Positions 14,420 through 27,300 of a DNA stretch of 64,000 nt are shown here, one piece after another; position 1 is the first letter of the stretch, and every line of letters begins with the position of its first letter. The notes beneath the pieces are model-generated. The model searched no databases and was not told the DNA's origin. It saw only the letters and a program-made list of their open reading frames with translations. The position numbers and the translations under genes were made by a program. The DNA comes from Osmia lignaria lignaria. Its lineage: Eukaryota > Arthropoda > Insecta > Hymenoptera > Megachilidae. The stretch covers positions 7,750,001 through 7,814,000 of the forward strand of contig NC_135036.1 in the NCBI RefSeq assembly GCF_051020975.1, given 5' to 3'.

Positions 14420-14523
14420 GAGTCTCATATATTGGAAGAATAATTCAGAAAATGAAAATAATATGAAATATAAAATTAAATTAAAATTAGAGGCTCTCTC
14501 CATGGTCCACCATCCAAGGGTTA
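14420..14523 (+). repeat. Dispersed element, copy 4 (long form)
   Basis: Together with the 24.2 kb copy this shows the longest shared unit, about 90-100 bases: GAGTCTCATATATT, AAAATGAAAATAATATGAAA, an ATTAAATTAAAATT lead, then GGCTCTCTCCATGGTCCACC and CAAGGGTTAAC. Confidence 0.8.
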
Positions 14524-17500
14524 ACTCTTTCCAGAAGATATTCAATCATTTTTAATCCACGTGCTTAGCGATAAAAAAAAGTATATTTTATCTGTATAAA
14601 AAAGTTAGCATCACTGGATTCTGAAAAATTCTATTTCTCATTTGCAAACAATCGTTCTGTAATTTTACCGAAAGTTACAATAATTGAATGTTAAGTTCCA
14701 ACCCCTTCGAACGAGCTTGGAATCGATTAATTGTACATAAAGCAAGAATACCGACGAATTCCAGCAAGCAGAGAGCTCTATTCATCCGGCGTATCTCAAA
14801 ACAAGCCTTTCGTACTTATCCTTCGGGATTTCGTGCAGGGTTGTCCTTAAACAAGGGGGATTTCATTGGAAGGTCTCGTTTTCAGAACACCAGGCAAACA
14901 CGGCTTTCACCAGCTGCCTATTGTCTGCTGTGACATATTAATTAATCTGCTAATTATTAAACTAATTGCTGGCTTAATTGGCTTGAGAGAAGTCCCGTTC
15001 CCTTTCAAACGATGAAAGAATTTATTGTATTATGTATGTACGATTATACGTTTCAAGATACACATTGGCTTTTGTGAATGTTATATTGTTCCTTGAATAA
15101 GCTATTGTTTTTTATCAATTCCTCGGAGTGTCTAATTTAAATTACAAAAGAACACAATAAGAAGTGATTTAAAATGTCGAAATTTGTCGAATTATCTTTG
15201 CAAACGTATTAAAATTACAAAGTTTCTCAACATTTTCAAGACTTCCAGGAATATCTAATTTCGAAGTGAGCGTTATAGATAAACATATTAAAATTATCAA
15301 GTTTTCTAACATTTTGAAGGCTTTGAAGAATATTCCGCATGAAATCTCAGTGCTTGAAAATTAATTTGCTTAAAAAATTTATTAATGGAGAATTCGAAAC
15401 TAGTACCAGTAGCAAATATTGAAAAATTTTCAAAACTTCTAACAACGATGCAGTTTCGAATAAGTTTCAAAGGGACGCGAAGCTCAACATTTATACAATT
15501 GCTTGTAAATTTAAGGTCGCTACAGTCGAATGCATTACGATCATTAAGTTTCTGAAAAGAACTTGTGACTTTGAATAAGAAGCGACTCGAAGTTACTAAA
15601 CTAATTGAATTGCTTGAAAATTTCCAAGAATCGGTTGCATCCTGTAGCAAGGATATTTCGTTTATTCCGAACGGCAGAACTCGCTACTTGCCTGTCCTTT
15701 GATCGACTTAAGGGCTCGTTCCGTTGTTCGCGATTCTGCGTAGCTGCATTGTGTCGCGTACAAAACGGACACGATTGTTCTACAAGTTTACTTCAGCTGT
15801 GCACTGAAACGTTCTATGGGGTGCTTGATTTCGACTGTTTTATATCGCGAGACGAATGTTTGTTGAGCGCTACTTCGCTTTCTATAGAGATTTCTTGCTT
15901 CAGACTTCGTATAGGATTTTCAGACTGTTCCAAAGAATGTTCCGAAGGGTTGTTGATTGAGTAATTAGAGTGATTATCAGGAGATCGTGAGGGTAGTTCT
16001 CTAAGAGTAATAGTTTGATACTTGAACCCCTTCTTCTTTATCCCGAATCTTTGTTCAGATAATTTTGTTACAAATTGAATGTAAAAATCAGATTATAATT
16101 AAAGTTTCAAAATTTTCAATCAAAAATGATAAAAAGTGAACTTATTTAGCACCCAATAAAAGTTTCAAAGAAGCAATGAAGTCAAGAAAAATTGAATTTC
16201 TAGATTCTAGAAAGAGAAAAATGATAGCGAATAAAAACCCAAAACATGGAATTGTCAACCCAATTTGTATTCTGTTCGCGACCCTTCGGACTGAATCACG
16301 AGCCATCCAACATGGAACAGCACGGTCGAATCAAACAATGAAAAAGAAAATAAAGGGCGATAGCAAGAATCGAAAAATAGAAAAATAAAGGTATCGAAAT
16401 TTCAACTACGCCCTAGATCCATCTTTTTTTCCGGAACAGTTGCATTGTGCTTCGTTGCGTCGCGACGAATTCACGATCCACCTTGCATAATGCAATAACG
16501 TCTCGTCGAGCGGCCGGTCGTACGAATGAAACGGAAACAAAGGAATTGGCCGCGAGTATTTTCTGTTTGCTCGAGACAAAAACGAGAAAAGGAGGGGGGA
16601 GGGTAGGAGAAGGCCGGCCAAGAGGCACGACACTCGAAAAACTCGCCCCTAAACGGGAACCACCCCTGTAACCAAAGGGGTCTGGCCCCATTGTAGCGCA
16701 GTTAACTGGTGCTTACCGCGGCATAAAGCGCTGAAAAGACAACGAATTATTTAAAATGCCTCGTTATTGTTCCCAAATGCCGTCGGTGCACCGGCCTCAA
16801 AACGTTTGCCTCTATCGCGTTCGGTAAGATTCGGAGATTACAGAATTTGTTGTCTTTGCTTGGTTTTTCAACATGCAACTTACCATTCAAACAATTAAAA
16901 CAATTTAAAGAGTAAAATTAAAGCTAGAATTATTGTATTTAATTAAGCACCTTATTGGAATGACATGGGTGATGTATAAAATAAATTACATATTTTTCAG
17001 AACATTTTCGAATCTGAATTTACGATAAAATAATTTTCTTACATTTTTCTGAAAAACATCACCCTCAACTAATTATCCGGAAAGCTACACGCCATTTGAA
17101 AATGTTCCACGATATTTAAAATAACATTGCACGCGCGCACATTAGCGAGGGGATGTAAAGAGAATTTTTAAAATTCTCATTTGCAGAAAATTCGTTCGTT
17201 CGTGTCGTTTTCGTGAGACCCTAATTCAACGTTTCAAGACTTCATACCGTATCGAATATGGTCGACCGGTTTGCTCTCCGATTCGATTCAGCTTTTTCCT
17301 AATCGAGCACAACTTCTTCGACTCTGTTTCACGCTTCCGGCTTCATTTCGAGTACACAGTACGCAATCAGTAAAAACCAGCGCCACGAAACTCGGTTATG
17401 AATGCAAAGTACATTCTCAAAGTTTCATAACGCTGGATTAAAGTACCTCGAATTTATAATTCCTGGCAGTGCGCGATTTCCCTTAAAGTATACTGTGAAA

Positions 17501-17967
17501 ACAATCGAGCGAACCGGGCTCAAAAAAGTGTTTTTTAATCGAACCACCCCGTTAAAAAGAGCTCTATATTTTCTTTTTATCTTTTGAGACTGATAATCCC
17601 AGAATTTCCTGTTTCTGGAATTCTTATTTAAAAGAAGAATGATAAAATTATATGAAATTTTAATTAATGATTCAATGATACTTTAAAAACCAGCAGGTGC
17701 ATGATTATTGTAACTATGATAAAAAGGTAATTTTATCTACAAAATAGTGTTTTCCTGCATTTTTGATATGCACAATAAATATTTAATCTCGACAGACGTC
17801 AATTTCAACCGAGCTTCACCGTCCACACCTGTGTTTAATTATTAACTTTTCTATCACATTTGATAGAAATTCTGATACTCCAAAATTTATAGAACTATGT
17901 CTAATTAAAATTTTCGTTATTGGACGAACATTAAATTTGCTTTTATCTCTAATGAATTCATCTAAAC

Positions 17968-18166
17968 CAGCGATTCTCAATTACTAGTACGTGTATCATT
18001 AATGATAAGCGAGAGGCAGCTGAATGATACTCGAATAATTATTGCAATACACTAATTTAACGTTGTTTAAATTCCTATGTGTTGAACATAATGCTTCTTG
18101 ATGGTACTAGAATTCTCGAATTCTGGTTACACTGGTACGAATTTATGAAAAGTTAGAGAACCACTG
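17968..18166. mobile_element. hAT-type MITE, 199 bp, with 8-bp target duplication
   Basis: The left end is CAGCGATTCTCAATTAC and the right end GTTAGAGAACCACTG, whose reverse complement is CAGTGGTTCTCTAAC; these are imperfect terminal inverted repeats. The flanks ATCTAAAC (17960-17967) and ATCTAAAT (18167-18174) form an 8-bp target-site duplication with one mismatch. CAG..CTG ends with an 8-bp duplication are characteristic of hAT transposons. There is no open frame, so it is a non-autonomous copy. Confidence 0.85.
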
Positions 18167-18174
18167 ATCTAAAT

Positions 18175-18687
18175 GAATCACCACCCATGCCATAAATTTT
18201 CCTCAGTGCTTAATTACTGAGCCGAGGAGTCAAATAGGAAACCAGTGCCAAAATTTCATCGTTACATCGAGCAGAACAGTTCACTTACCTTTCTCCTCGT
18301 TTTAATGTCTCCAACTAGTCATTTCGCACCCTTGACGCAATCGTTCCGTCTCGATAGCCTTCTCCGCCCTCCGATGGAGGTAGTTGCACTTGTTCCAGTC
18401 GTCGGTGACGCAATTCAACCCGTCTATTCGGTGGTCGGTTAGCGAGACTACCCCAGCGATAGTGGTGCCAAGTGCATGACAAATTCGTGCGATCTGGAAA
18501 TCGTTTACGACCACACTCTCTTCGTTCCGCTGAATACAGAGCGGCTGGTTCCCTTTGGATTGCACCGTTCTCCGTCCTTTTTTTTCCATTTCTCTCGCCC
18601 CTTTTCGGAAGAAACGATGGCCCGGGGTTATTGTTTTAAGTAGCACGTAGCTGGCTCGCGCTCGGAACCATTTCCAGCAGCTCTAGA
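18175..18687. other. Presumed upstream region of the beat-like gene
   Basis: Non-repetitive DNA between the hAT MITE and the tentative first ATG. No TATA box or initiator stands out, and the true first exon may lie elsewhere. Confidence 0.3.
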
Positions 18688-21600
18688 ATGCGAATTTCTT
18701 GGCTCGGATTGCTGATCGTGTTCTGTTGCGGTTCGAATGGCGACGACGGAGGCGCTGGAAAGAACAGTTTTGATTTTATTGAGATTTTCATCGCGGTGCA
18801 TTCTTTATACAACTACAAAAATTCAAATTATCCTCGAGGTGACAGATGTTTTTTAATTCAAAGAATCGGGTCAAATCGTGAGACAGGAAATACAAAAGAA
18901 TTATCAACGCTACAACCCTTACGTTAAATGGAATTTATTTACAGAGAGCGAAACGATTGTCAATTATCGAGGAACGAGCGTCCGACTGGCGCGATCGATC
19001 GGTTAAACATTTAAGCACTGTTTAAGCACCGAAAAAAAAAAATATTTCTTCGTCGCTAACGAGCGCTGCCTAGCAATTATCGCGGTGTCAACGAGGCAAC
19101 AAAATTTGTCCAGCTGTCCGGCCGCATAAACGAACCGCGAAAATAAAAAAAAAAATAACTGTTTGCGCTGCATTGGCAGTGGTCAGCCACGAATCGAGTC
19201 GAACCGAGGATTTATTTGCCATCGAACGTTCGTGATGAGGAAAAATCGTAATTATCCTCGGATGAAAGAAAAACAAGTCCGAATCGTAGTAAAAGAGTAA
19301 CTCTGCCCGATCGAGCAGCCAAACGCAGCCGCATTAATCTGTTTATCCCCGGTCGGTCGAGCAACCCTTCACGAATCCCGGGGTAATTAAAAACATCCGA
19401 TCGATCAAACACTCGTGTAACCATCCGCGTGGAAAAAAAAAGCGATCGAATGTTTCCAACTAAAATGGCAGAGCAACCCGTTTCTCTGTGCTTTTTCTTT
19501 CGCGGATCCTCTCACGTCGATTGTTTCGATGCACTTGGGTCGATTTGCCGACTGAATATCCGTGATGATGGTACGCCTGTTTGCATTTCAATAGGATCAT
19601 TTCAATGTACAGAATTTCAGCTTTCATACTGGAAAAATTTCGTTCCTCGATACTGCCTTCACGTACGATTGATTTCTATGCTTTACCTATGTTTCTGATT
19701 CTAAAATTAATATTTTACCCTTTGGTATCGTCAGACGAGATTTATCCTACAAGATTTATTTGTTTCGTACAAGTGGAATGGAAGGGGTTTCATTATTTAT
19801 AGTGCTGTATCACTTTTCTGAATGCATACAGACGGTAATATCGCTTGTCTGACCATACACGGAGGTATATCACTTCATTGATTGAATAGTGGCATGTACT
19901 ACTAGTCTGATGGCTTGTAGGATTACATTACCTGTCTGATTGTGTCACTTGAGTGATCAATCACCGGTATTATGCATACGATTGTCCCAACCATGTAACT
20001 TAAATAAAATAATATAAATTTTTATATTAAAAAAATCCTTTTTACATAAGAACATGGAACCATACGAAGGTATATGTTTTGGAATAATCTGAACTAGTAC
20101 GGTAAATTCGGGTTAATTCAGGATTAAGGAACTCCCACGTTACAACAAACTGGAATTAATTCCAGTTATGTCCTTAAGCGGCTAAAGAGGATACATTTTA
20201 TCATAATATTTCCATCCTGGATGGAATTTCCACGATGAAAACCTCGTATGCTATCTATTATTTTCTTGATCCACTGCATACGGGAAAATACCACATGTCT
20301 GACCACGTATTGTGTTATATCACTTCACTGCTTATGCGTCTACTTATACTACTAGTACGACCAATTACCCCGAACATAGGGGAAACTAATCGCCTTAGTA
20401 GTAGTGCATTACAATCTATAAACTAGCAACGAAGCTTTCAACACCTGAGGAGTGTTTCCTACCAGTAATACGATATTTTTTGGTCTTTATAGGAAGGAGT
20501 CTGCAACTGGTTCGACTGGACGTACCTAGTATAACGGATCCCAGGTGGGACAAAGTGGCCCTGAGGTGCGAATACGACTTGGGTGGCGAGGATTTGTACT
20601 CGGTGAAATGGTACAAGGACGGAGCGGAGTTCTTTAGGTTTATGCCCGGTTCGAAACCTGCCGGACGCGATTTCCCCGTCGATGGCGTCTACGTGGACGT
20701 GAACAAAAGCGACAGCAAACAGGTGACGCTTCTGGGACAGGTGAACAGTCGCAGAGGTTGGTTTAATTTCATTTTAGAATCTCTGTCTTAAAAATTTCCA
20801 AAGAAACGTTTCTCGAATAATTTCCCGATGCTGAACGATTTCAAATTAAAATCGAGACGGTAATTTAGTGGCGTAGGGAAGAAGCGTGCCGCGATCTAGG
20901 ACAAAAGTTAACCGACTCGCTGAATTTCGTTTAAATAATTAACGAACTTTCCTGGTCGTCGACGAGACTCGCCTCTATTAAATTTCTATTCCCGGCCATT
21001 TTTCACTGTTCCACCGGGATCGCTTTTTCTTCCACGAACATCAACCTTCTAATCTGCGAAACGACGCGAGCGCACCCTCGCGATTGCACCCCGAGTAGTT
21101 CGCGAGAGTTCATTAATTCATTACGGACGAGGAGGCAGCCTCGCGATAAGCTTCCGGCCAAGCGTGCCTTGTTCTTTCGCTCGAAACTCTGTGAAACTCG
21201 GGGAAAATCTATGGAGAGCGCCTCGATGTCAATGGAATTGGAAAACGGAGCGGAAAAAAAGCAGAGGGAAAAACGTACAAAGGATAATAGAACCGTGTCT
21301 ATTTCGATTCGGTGAAAAGAATCGGGGCTCTCTTCATGGTCCGCCGTTCGTGGATTTAAAGCTCCGATGTCAGAATCGAATAGCATGACGATTCGAAGGG
21401 TTTGACTATCAATCGTAGTAAAACGTATAACCCTGTTTTGGCTGTGACAGGTAAGGTGAGTCTCGCGGGATCTTATGGCTGCGAGGTATCCTCAGAGGGG
21501 CCGAGTTTCCTGACGATCTACGGCGAGGCGAACATGAGCGTCGCCATCCCTCCGAAGGAGCCACCCACCCTTCATGGTCTTCGACCGTCTTACGAGGCCG

Positions 21601-23017
21601 GGGAGACCCTGTACACCGAGTGCACCTCGGCGCCGAGTTACCCTCCGGCGCTCCTTGCTTTCATCCTCAACGGGAAAGAGGTAAGCGGACTGTTTTATGA
21701 GAATGGACGTCTATTAGCGCCTGGAGAGACATTCCCGTGTACTCGTTTCTTGTTTAATATTCTCGATCCGTTTGCTTAATTGCTCGGAGGATTTTTAACG
21801 GCGACGGCGAAGAATTTTTTTTCTATTTTTTTTTTACAAATATATTTATATGCACGAAGTGTAATTAATAACGTGATTCGTTGAAATAAAGGGGAGAAAG
21901 GAAGGGTCGAATGTCCATGAATTGCAGATCCGTGGTAAGCGGACGCGAAATTCGCGAAAACCACTTAGAATGATGCTCGTTTAGTGTTTTCGCGACCGTA
22001 CCCTTTATTCGAGTCGTCTAAAAACTTCTCCCGAGATAGAAGTTAAAAGTTGAGGATGCTTTCAGAATCGCTTACCGCATTCAGTTCATGCTTTCGTTTC
22101 CAAGGTGACGAACACGCCCCGTTGCTTTATTAAATTTACGCCGAGCGACTGAAGAACTTAACGTTGCAACTGTTAAGATTCCTTTAAATTGCAATGCAGT
22201 TACATTTTGTATTTAGACGAGCTTTACCAGACCTGATTGTTCGAGTCATTTGCCCGACTTGTCTGGTATAATTGAAATACTTGGAAATTTTTCTCTTCCA
22301 ACAGAAATTACAATAGATTTAATTAATTTTTCAATTAACCCATTTCAATCCATCATCCATATTCGACAGAGAAGCAAAAATAAAAATCAAGAAAATCCAT
22401 CTTTCGACAACATTGGTGATCGATAACTGTAACTGCTTATCCTGTCCAAACTCCAATCGCCAAATAAATCAATAATAACTAAAATTACCAGTACAGCTAA
22501 ATTGTAGCTGTCGGTCTATCAAAATATAATCCATTACCTTGTTCCCCTGTCGAAACTTCGTTCTCAACAAAGGGACCCTTACTCTTAACAATAGCCAAAC
22601 TAACCTCTCCTCGAACCTTACGTCAAACTTACAATCGAAACAAGGATCACGTTTACCCTGACCGCTGTGTCGACCGTTCTTCGACAGGTGAACAAAGCGT
22701 TGACCAAAGAACTGCCAAGCGGATCGGCCACGGAGGACAGCATCGTGTCGTCGACGCGTCTGCGTCTGACGTTACGCTTAGAACGACATCATTTCCCCGG
22801 CGGAACTTTAACTTTGACCTGTCAGTCCACCCTGCCAGGAGTCGTTGGCGCCAGAGTGTTAGAGAGGATGGAGACCGCGACTTTGGCCGCCAACAATCAG
22901 CGACTCGCTCAAGAACCACCGAGATCTACTTCAAGCTTCAACCAACCCCTCTTGTCGAGCATCGTTTGCTGCGTTCTAACGATGATCCGCGGTAATTTAG
23001 CACCTCTGCATGTTTAA
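18688..23017 (+). CDS. beat-like: Beaten path (beat)-like immunoglobulin-domain protein, 4 coding exons
   Basis: Exons read as 18688-18838 (tentative), 20493-20756, 21451-21680 and 22688-23017. Phases agree (1,1,0) and the total of 975 bases gives 324 residues. Exon 2 carries the start of the first Ig domain: the B-strand Cys in VALRCEYDL and the C-strand Trp in LYSVKWYKDGAEFFRF, a hallmark of the beat family. Exon 3 adds the F-strand Cys (GSYGCEVSSEGPSF) and the next Ig-like segment (AGETLYTECTSAPSYPP). Exon 4 adds LTLTCQST and a C-terminal hydrophobic stretch (LLSSIVCCVLTMI) that could be a membrane or GPI-type tail. Known members of the family are neuronal secreted or cell-surface proteins that bind Sidestep-family partners during axon guidance; the role here is inferred from that. 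The first exon encodes a signal-like start (MRISWLGLLIVFCC). Its donor is uncertain: CGAG/GTGACA at 18839, or the weaker GT at 18731, which gives 288 residues. A different upstream first exon is possible. I cannot assign the paralogue. Confidence 0.85.
19810..20420 (+). repeat. Degenerate 'TGTCTGAC..TATATCACTT' repeat array
   Basis: Words such as CTTGTCTGACCATACAC, TATATCACTTCATTGATTG, TACTACTAGTCTGATGG, CATGTCTGACCACGTA and TATATCACTTCACTG recur with irregular spacing. The array lies directly upstream of beat exon 2, inside the first intron of the model. It is a degenerate minisatellite-like family. Confidence 0.6.
20148..20167. repeat. Perfect 20-bp palindrome
   Basis: AACTGGAATTAATTCCAGTT is its own reverse complement. 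It lies within the TGTCTGAC array upstream of beat exon 2. No function is assigned. Confidence 0.8.
21322..21354 (+). repeat. Dispersed element, copy 5, inside beat-like intron
   Basis: The core reads GGCTCTCTTCATGGTCCGCC, then GTTCGTGGATT. It lies in the intron between the second and third coding exons of the beat-like gene, in sense orientation. The AT-rich lead is absent or eroded. Confidence 0.7.
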
Positions 23018-23977
23018 TATTTACCAAACGTAAGGACACGCTCCAAGTCGTCATCGAAACTCGCTCAAAAGTCGAACGAAAGATTTCGCTCAAGTTTCTC
23101 AATTATTTTCACCCCGGGATACGATCGTTGGCGTAACTAGGAAGGTTTCTAACGGGAAGCGTTTCGATTTCAAAATTAGACGATTAGAAACAGCTATGGG
23201 TAAACTAATTAGGGACCTCGGTCCACCCTGGAGGAAAATTCTAGTTACGTCAATGGGCACGATATGCTTCGTAGAAAGAAAACGAAGGTAACCACTTCGT
23301 GTTGAAATGTTTGCAATTTAAACGTTAAGCTCCAAGCGAATTTTCGTTCTTCGGTGTCGCGAAATTTCGTTAAGAAACATTCTCGAAAAGCGACTACTCG
23401 GTGCCGGCAACGCGTTAATTGCTCGCGAAAATTTCGTACCGGGGATTAATTGTTGCGCACACGTATGTAATATTCATAAACACTCACACCAGGGGGACAC
23501 ACGTATGTATGTATATGTACACACGCGAACAGAACGGCGACTGGGATTGTCAACGAGCGAGTGAACAAAGAAGAAACACTATAGCAATATATAATTTCAT
23601 TGAAAATCGTGTTGTTAACGCGACGTTGTACATAGTGTATGATTGTGAGGTAGATTAACGAGACGGTGTCGTGTGTAATTAAGGGTGGAAGGAGAGCGAC
23701 AAACACGGTGAAAGTAAACGGGGGAAATTCGTTAGAAACCGATGGGAGTTTACAATCACGGCCGACGTACGGCCGATTGTTTTACGCGATATGCACGTTA
23801 TTCACGAAAATTCTGTCGAGCCTGAGAGACACGATGGGTACACCAAACGAACGTGAACTAACGTGAACTCGAATCGAAACGGATTCCGGCTTTACGTGGT
23901 TCGCGAATCAACGTACTAATTGTATTTTCCTCTCGGCGGGAATCCTTTTTTTTTTTTGGTGGCGTACAAGAATTTAT

Positions 23978-24025
23978 ATACATATATAAATAAATATATA
24001 TATATACATATACGTATATGTATAC
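23978..24025. repeat. (TA)n-rich low-complexity tract
   Basis: Alternating TATATA/CATATA words between the beat stop codon and its candidate polyadenylation signal. Simple sequence. Confidence 0.8.
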
Positions 24026-24102
24026 ACGAGGAATATCGTCGTATTTACGTTTTACTGTAATTTTACATGATCCATATCTGATCGTTATGACACATTTCAA
24101 AC

Positions 24103-24108
24103 AATAAA
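24103..24108 (+). terminator. Candidate polyadenylation signal for the beat-like gene
   Basis: AATAAA lies about 1.1 kb after the beat stop codon (23015-23017), with T/GT-rich sequence soon after. It is the first good signal I noticed on + downstream; assignment is by position only. Confidence 0.35.
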
Positions 24109-24191
24109 GAGAAACGTCAGGCATACTACTGTGTTCTTCTTTCATACCTTTTACATTTTCTATTTCAGGATTTTTATTTAATTTTTGAACT

Positions 24192-24282
24192 GAGTTTCAT
24201 ATATTAAAATTTAAAAATGAAAATAATATGAAATAGAAAATTAAATTAAAATTGTGGCTCTCTCCATGGTCCGCCGTTCAAG
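24192..24282 (+). repeat. Dispersed element, copy 6 (long form)
   Basis: This copy begins GAGTTTCATATATT, shares AAAATGAAAATAATATGAAA and the ATTAAATTAAAATT lead with copy 4, and carries the intact core GGCTCTCTCCATGGTCCGCC at 24256-24275. A TGTCTGAC-type repeat patch follows at once. Confidence 0.82.
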
Positions 24283-24289
24283 AGTAATT

Positions 24290-24370
24290 ACAAGTAGTAC
24301 GACCGTCTGACTTTATACAGAGCTATTCTACTTGTCTGACTACTCACAGAACATTCAAGATTTCTGATTC
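24290..24370 (+). repeat. Short patch of the TGTCTGAC repeat family
   Basis: AGTAGTACGACCGTCTGACT and TACTTGTCTGACTACTC match words of the 19.8-20.4 kb array. The patch starts immediately after dispersed-element copy 6. Confidence 0.5.
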
Positions 24371-27300
24371 AGTGTACATAAAAAAAAAAAAAATAAAAAT
24401 TTGAAAGATGTTAAACTTTAAAATATTGGAGCAAGGTATGCCGGAGAGAAAAATGCCCTTTGATTTTTACGATATTCCAAAGGTGTTACAAGATTGTTTA
24501 AAAGACCCAAGTTGGATTACTTCGATAAACTTTCGTTATAAAACCCTTCTGTCTACCACGTGCCATAAACACCGCGTTCAGAACCCTTATATAACGTTAA
24601 TCCACTTAACATTTTATGTAACCGGCAGATACACCTCCATTCGGTTTATAGACCTATTATCTGGACTTCGTATTACGACTGAGGAACATGAAATACAGTC
24701 CTTGATAAATTCCACGAGTTCCTCGCGTACCATAACCATAACATCGTGCTACATTACCGGGCAAAAATTTTCTTCTTTGAGCAATGAAACTTGAATAACT
24801 GGAAAATGAAAGAATTTCAAATGACTGACCCCTGGAACTATATTTAGAAACTTTTTAACTCATCTTTGAAAAAGAGCTCAATAAAAAAAATATGTAAATG
24901 TAGGCTACTAAAAATATTAATTTAATTTCAGTAAAGTTAATTGAAAAATAAGCAAAGATTTCATACGTTAATAATAGTAGTAATTCCAAGTTCTCTCTCC
25001 TTTTGAAACTCCAATTATACTAATTCCTCAACACCTGTTCCCAATTTCCTTCGTGCACCGTACAGCAATGAAAGTTAATTCACGTGATGTATCGTTACAT
25101 CACAGCAAGCCAAACGGTCGAGATAAATGTTGAAGGTAAAGAGAGGGGGAGAGAGAAAGGGAGAGGTTTCGAAATGGGATAAAAGCGATTAGAGATGGCA
25201 AAAGGAGAGCGATTTAGCGGGTAGGTAAACAGTGAAACGGGAAATCTAAATCCAGACTTCGAAAAGGATTTCCCGAGGAAGCTTTCGCTTCCGTATAAGC
25301 CGTCTCAAAGCTGGCAGCCAGTTCGATTCGACCTATCGGTCGAAACTCCGCTCTCTTCCTTCGTTCACGATTCGATTTCCAGATTAATTAAGGATCGCTG
25401 GTCTGAAAGGAGGCCCTCGAGATCCTTTCAAGCGAGTACCGGAGGTCGGCTCGAGTGTCCATTCGGGAAAGGCGTAACAAGGCGCCGATTCGAATTCGTT
25501 TCACGAAACACCGACCTCGATAATGACAATTTTCGTCGGTCCCGGTAAGTCGATACCGTTCGACGTGAAACACCGTTAATGAGAAACGGCCATCCTTCAT
25601 CCGTGATACAAATTCGTGTCTCCGCCACTTAAGCACCGGACAAAAGCTTTCGAAGATTTTCTAATTAGAACCTCAATGTAAACGTTCGTTCGCGATTAAA
25701 TCAGAGACAGAGGGAACTGGAATTCTAAAAATTCTCATTTTTACATCATTTTTGAAACACTCTGTATCGCTTTTTCCCCAATGGCTACGATAAAACGGAG
25801 TAAACGAAGATTCAAACACGGCATGCTGTTGGTTTCAAGATGCTACGAGGCACAGGTAAACTATCCCTATTATCTTGGCATTGTTTTATCGTCGTGACGC
25901 TTGTGCAAAAGCTCCCATATACACGTGATACTACAAATACCATGTGTTTGTATTCGCCTGTAAGTACGAGTAGCGTTTCTCTGACCAGCGATGCAGGTAA
26001 TTGTGCTCTTGTTTTCGCAAGTGTGCGATAGTGTTTGCATACGTCTGTGAACGTGGACAGGTTTTTGCGTGGCATACGTGAAACTTCCCTTAGGACGAGG
26101 TACCGGAAACTGATACGAAATCGATAGGGGTAGCCTTTTGCCGAGATGACCGTGTTACCTGGCTTGGTCGGATCCATTAACCAACCAGCGCAAACATCAC
26201 GAAAGAATTCCTCGTATTTTTTTAAAAATTCATTTTTCGCTGCTCAGTATTTTCGAAATTCTCAGTTACGGTCGCTGTTCGTAAACATCGGGGGAGCATC
26301 AATTTGCAGCCGCATTATCTCGCACAGACTCTTTTTAGAGAAGACGGTGAAAAAGAAACGAACGGAGACGTACGTGACCTCCAGCCGATAAATTTGGGAA
26401 AAAACAAGCAGCCAGAGGAAGCGAATCAAGGGTGATATTTGAAATGCAAATGGGTTTACTTAGTCGAAGACAGATAAATCCTCGGAAAATAAATTTCAGC
26501 CTCGGAAAGATTAGAAGCGGGACGAGCAAAAACATATATAAACGGTGTGCACCGACTGCAAGGGATTACTTGTTTGGATAGGGAAAACGGTGAAATCTCG
26601 TGGAGCGTCAAACGTTTCAACGTTCCATCTTTGACAATTCGACATAAATCATGAATTTTTTAAATCGGACTTTTTCTACCTTCTTTCAATCGTTTTATCA
26701 TTTTATATAAAAGCCGGTGTATCCTCGAATACGAATCCAGAAACTAGCTCTTCTCGTCGAAATAGAATGAAACGGAGTGTCGAGGAAAAATATCGTTCGT
26801 TAAGAAATTACACGGGGACGTGGTCGATGAGAACGACCAGCACGAACGGATAATTACCGTACACGGAACATTGATCTAACCCGGTATGATTTTCCGGGAT
26901 TTCCTGCAAACAAGCGTGTCGAGTATTCTTTTGTGATCGCAACAGAAAAGAAGCAAGAACTCGATGCAGGGTCGAGCAAGCAACGCACTCGTGCATGATG
27001 CACACGTAATACGCACTTACTTGGAAACCGAGCGAAACTAGATTTCCATTGGTCACGAAACAGAAGAAGCAATCGTTTGGAATTAACGCTTCTGTTTATA
27101 TTTAACTTCCGTTCGCGGATTGCTCGGCTCTGTGAAAATTAGTAGGAAAAATATATCATATTCCATTGAAAATTTTGTCAATCGAAAATCTTCATGGAAA
27201 ATTGAAATATTCTGGGAGAAAGTTGAAGAAGGAAAGGTTGATCATCGATACGGATGACGTTCGAAAGGATTCGAGTAAACGAATGAAATTACTTTCAGAG

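Larger units (their letters stand above)
8440..17960. other. Intergenic, no gene seen
   Basis: Holds dispersed-element copies 3 and 4 and simple tracts. The palindrome AATTTCCTTGAAGGAAATT lies at 9222-9240. CpG-rich patches at 12.9-14.0 and 16.4-16.8 kb carry open frames on both strands without family signatures. Confidence 0.5.

Noticed and set aside
16690..16720. tRNA A-box-like TAGCGCAGTTAACTGG
   Set aside because: No matching B box or cloverleaf follows.
24408..24794. 128-codon open frame on +
   Set aside because: No domain, start context or splice support. A frame of this length is about what chance gives once in a window this AT-rich.
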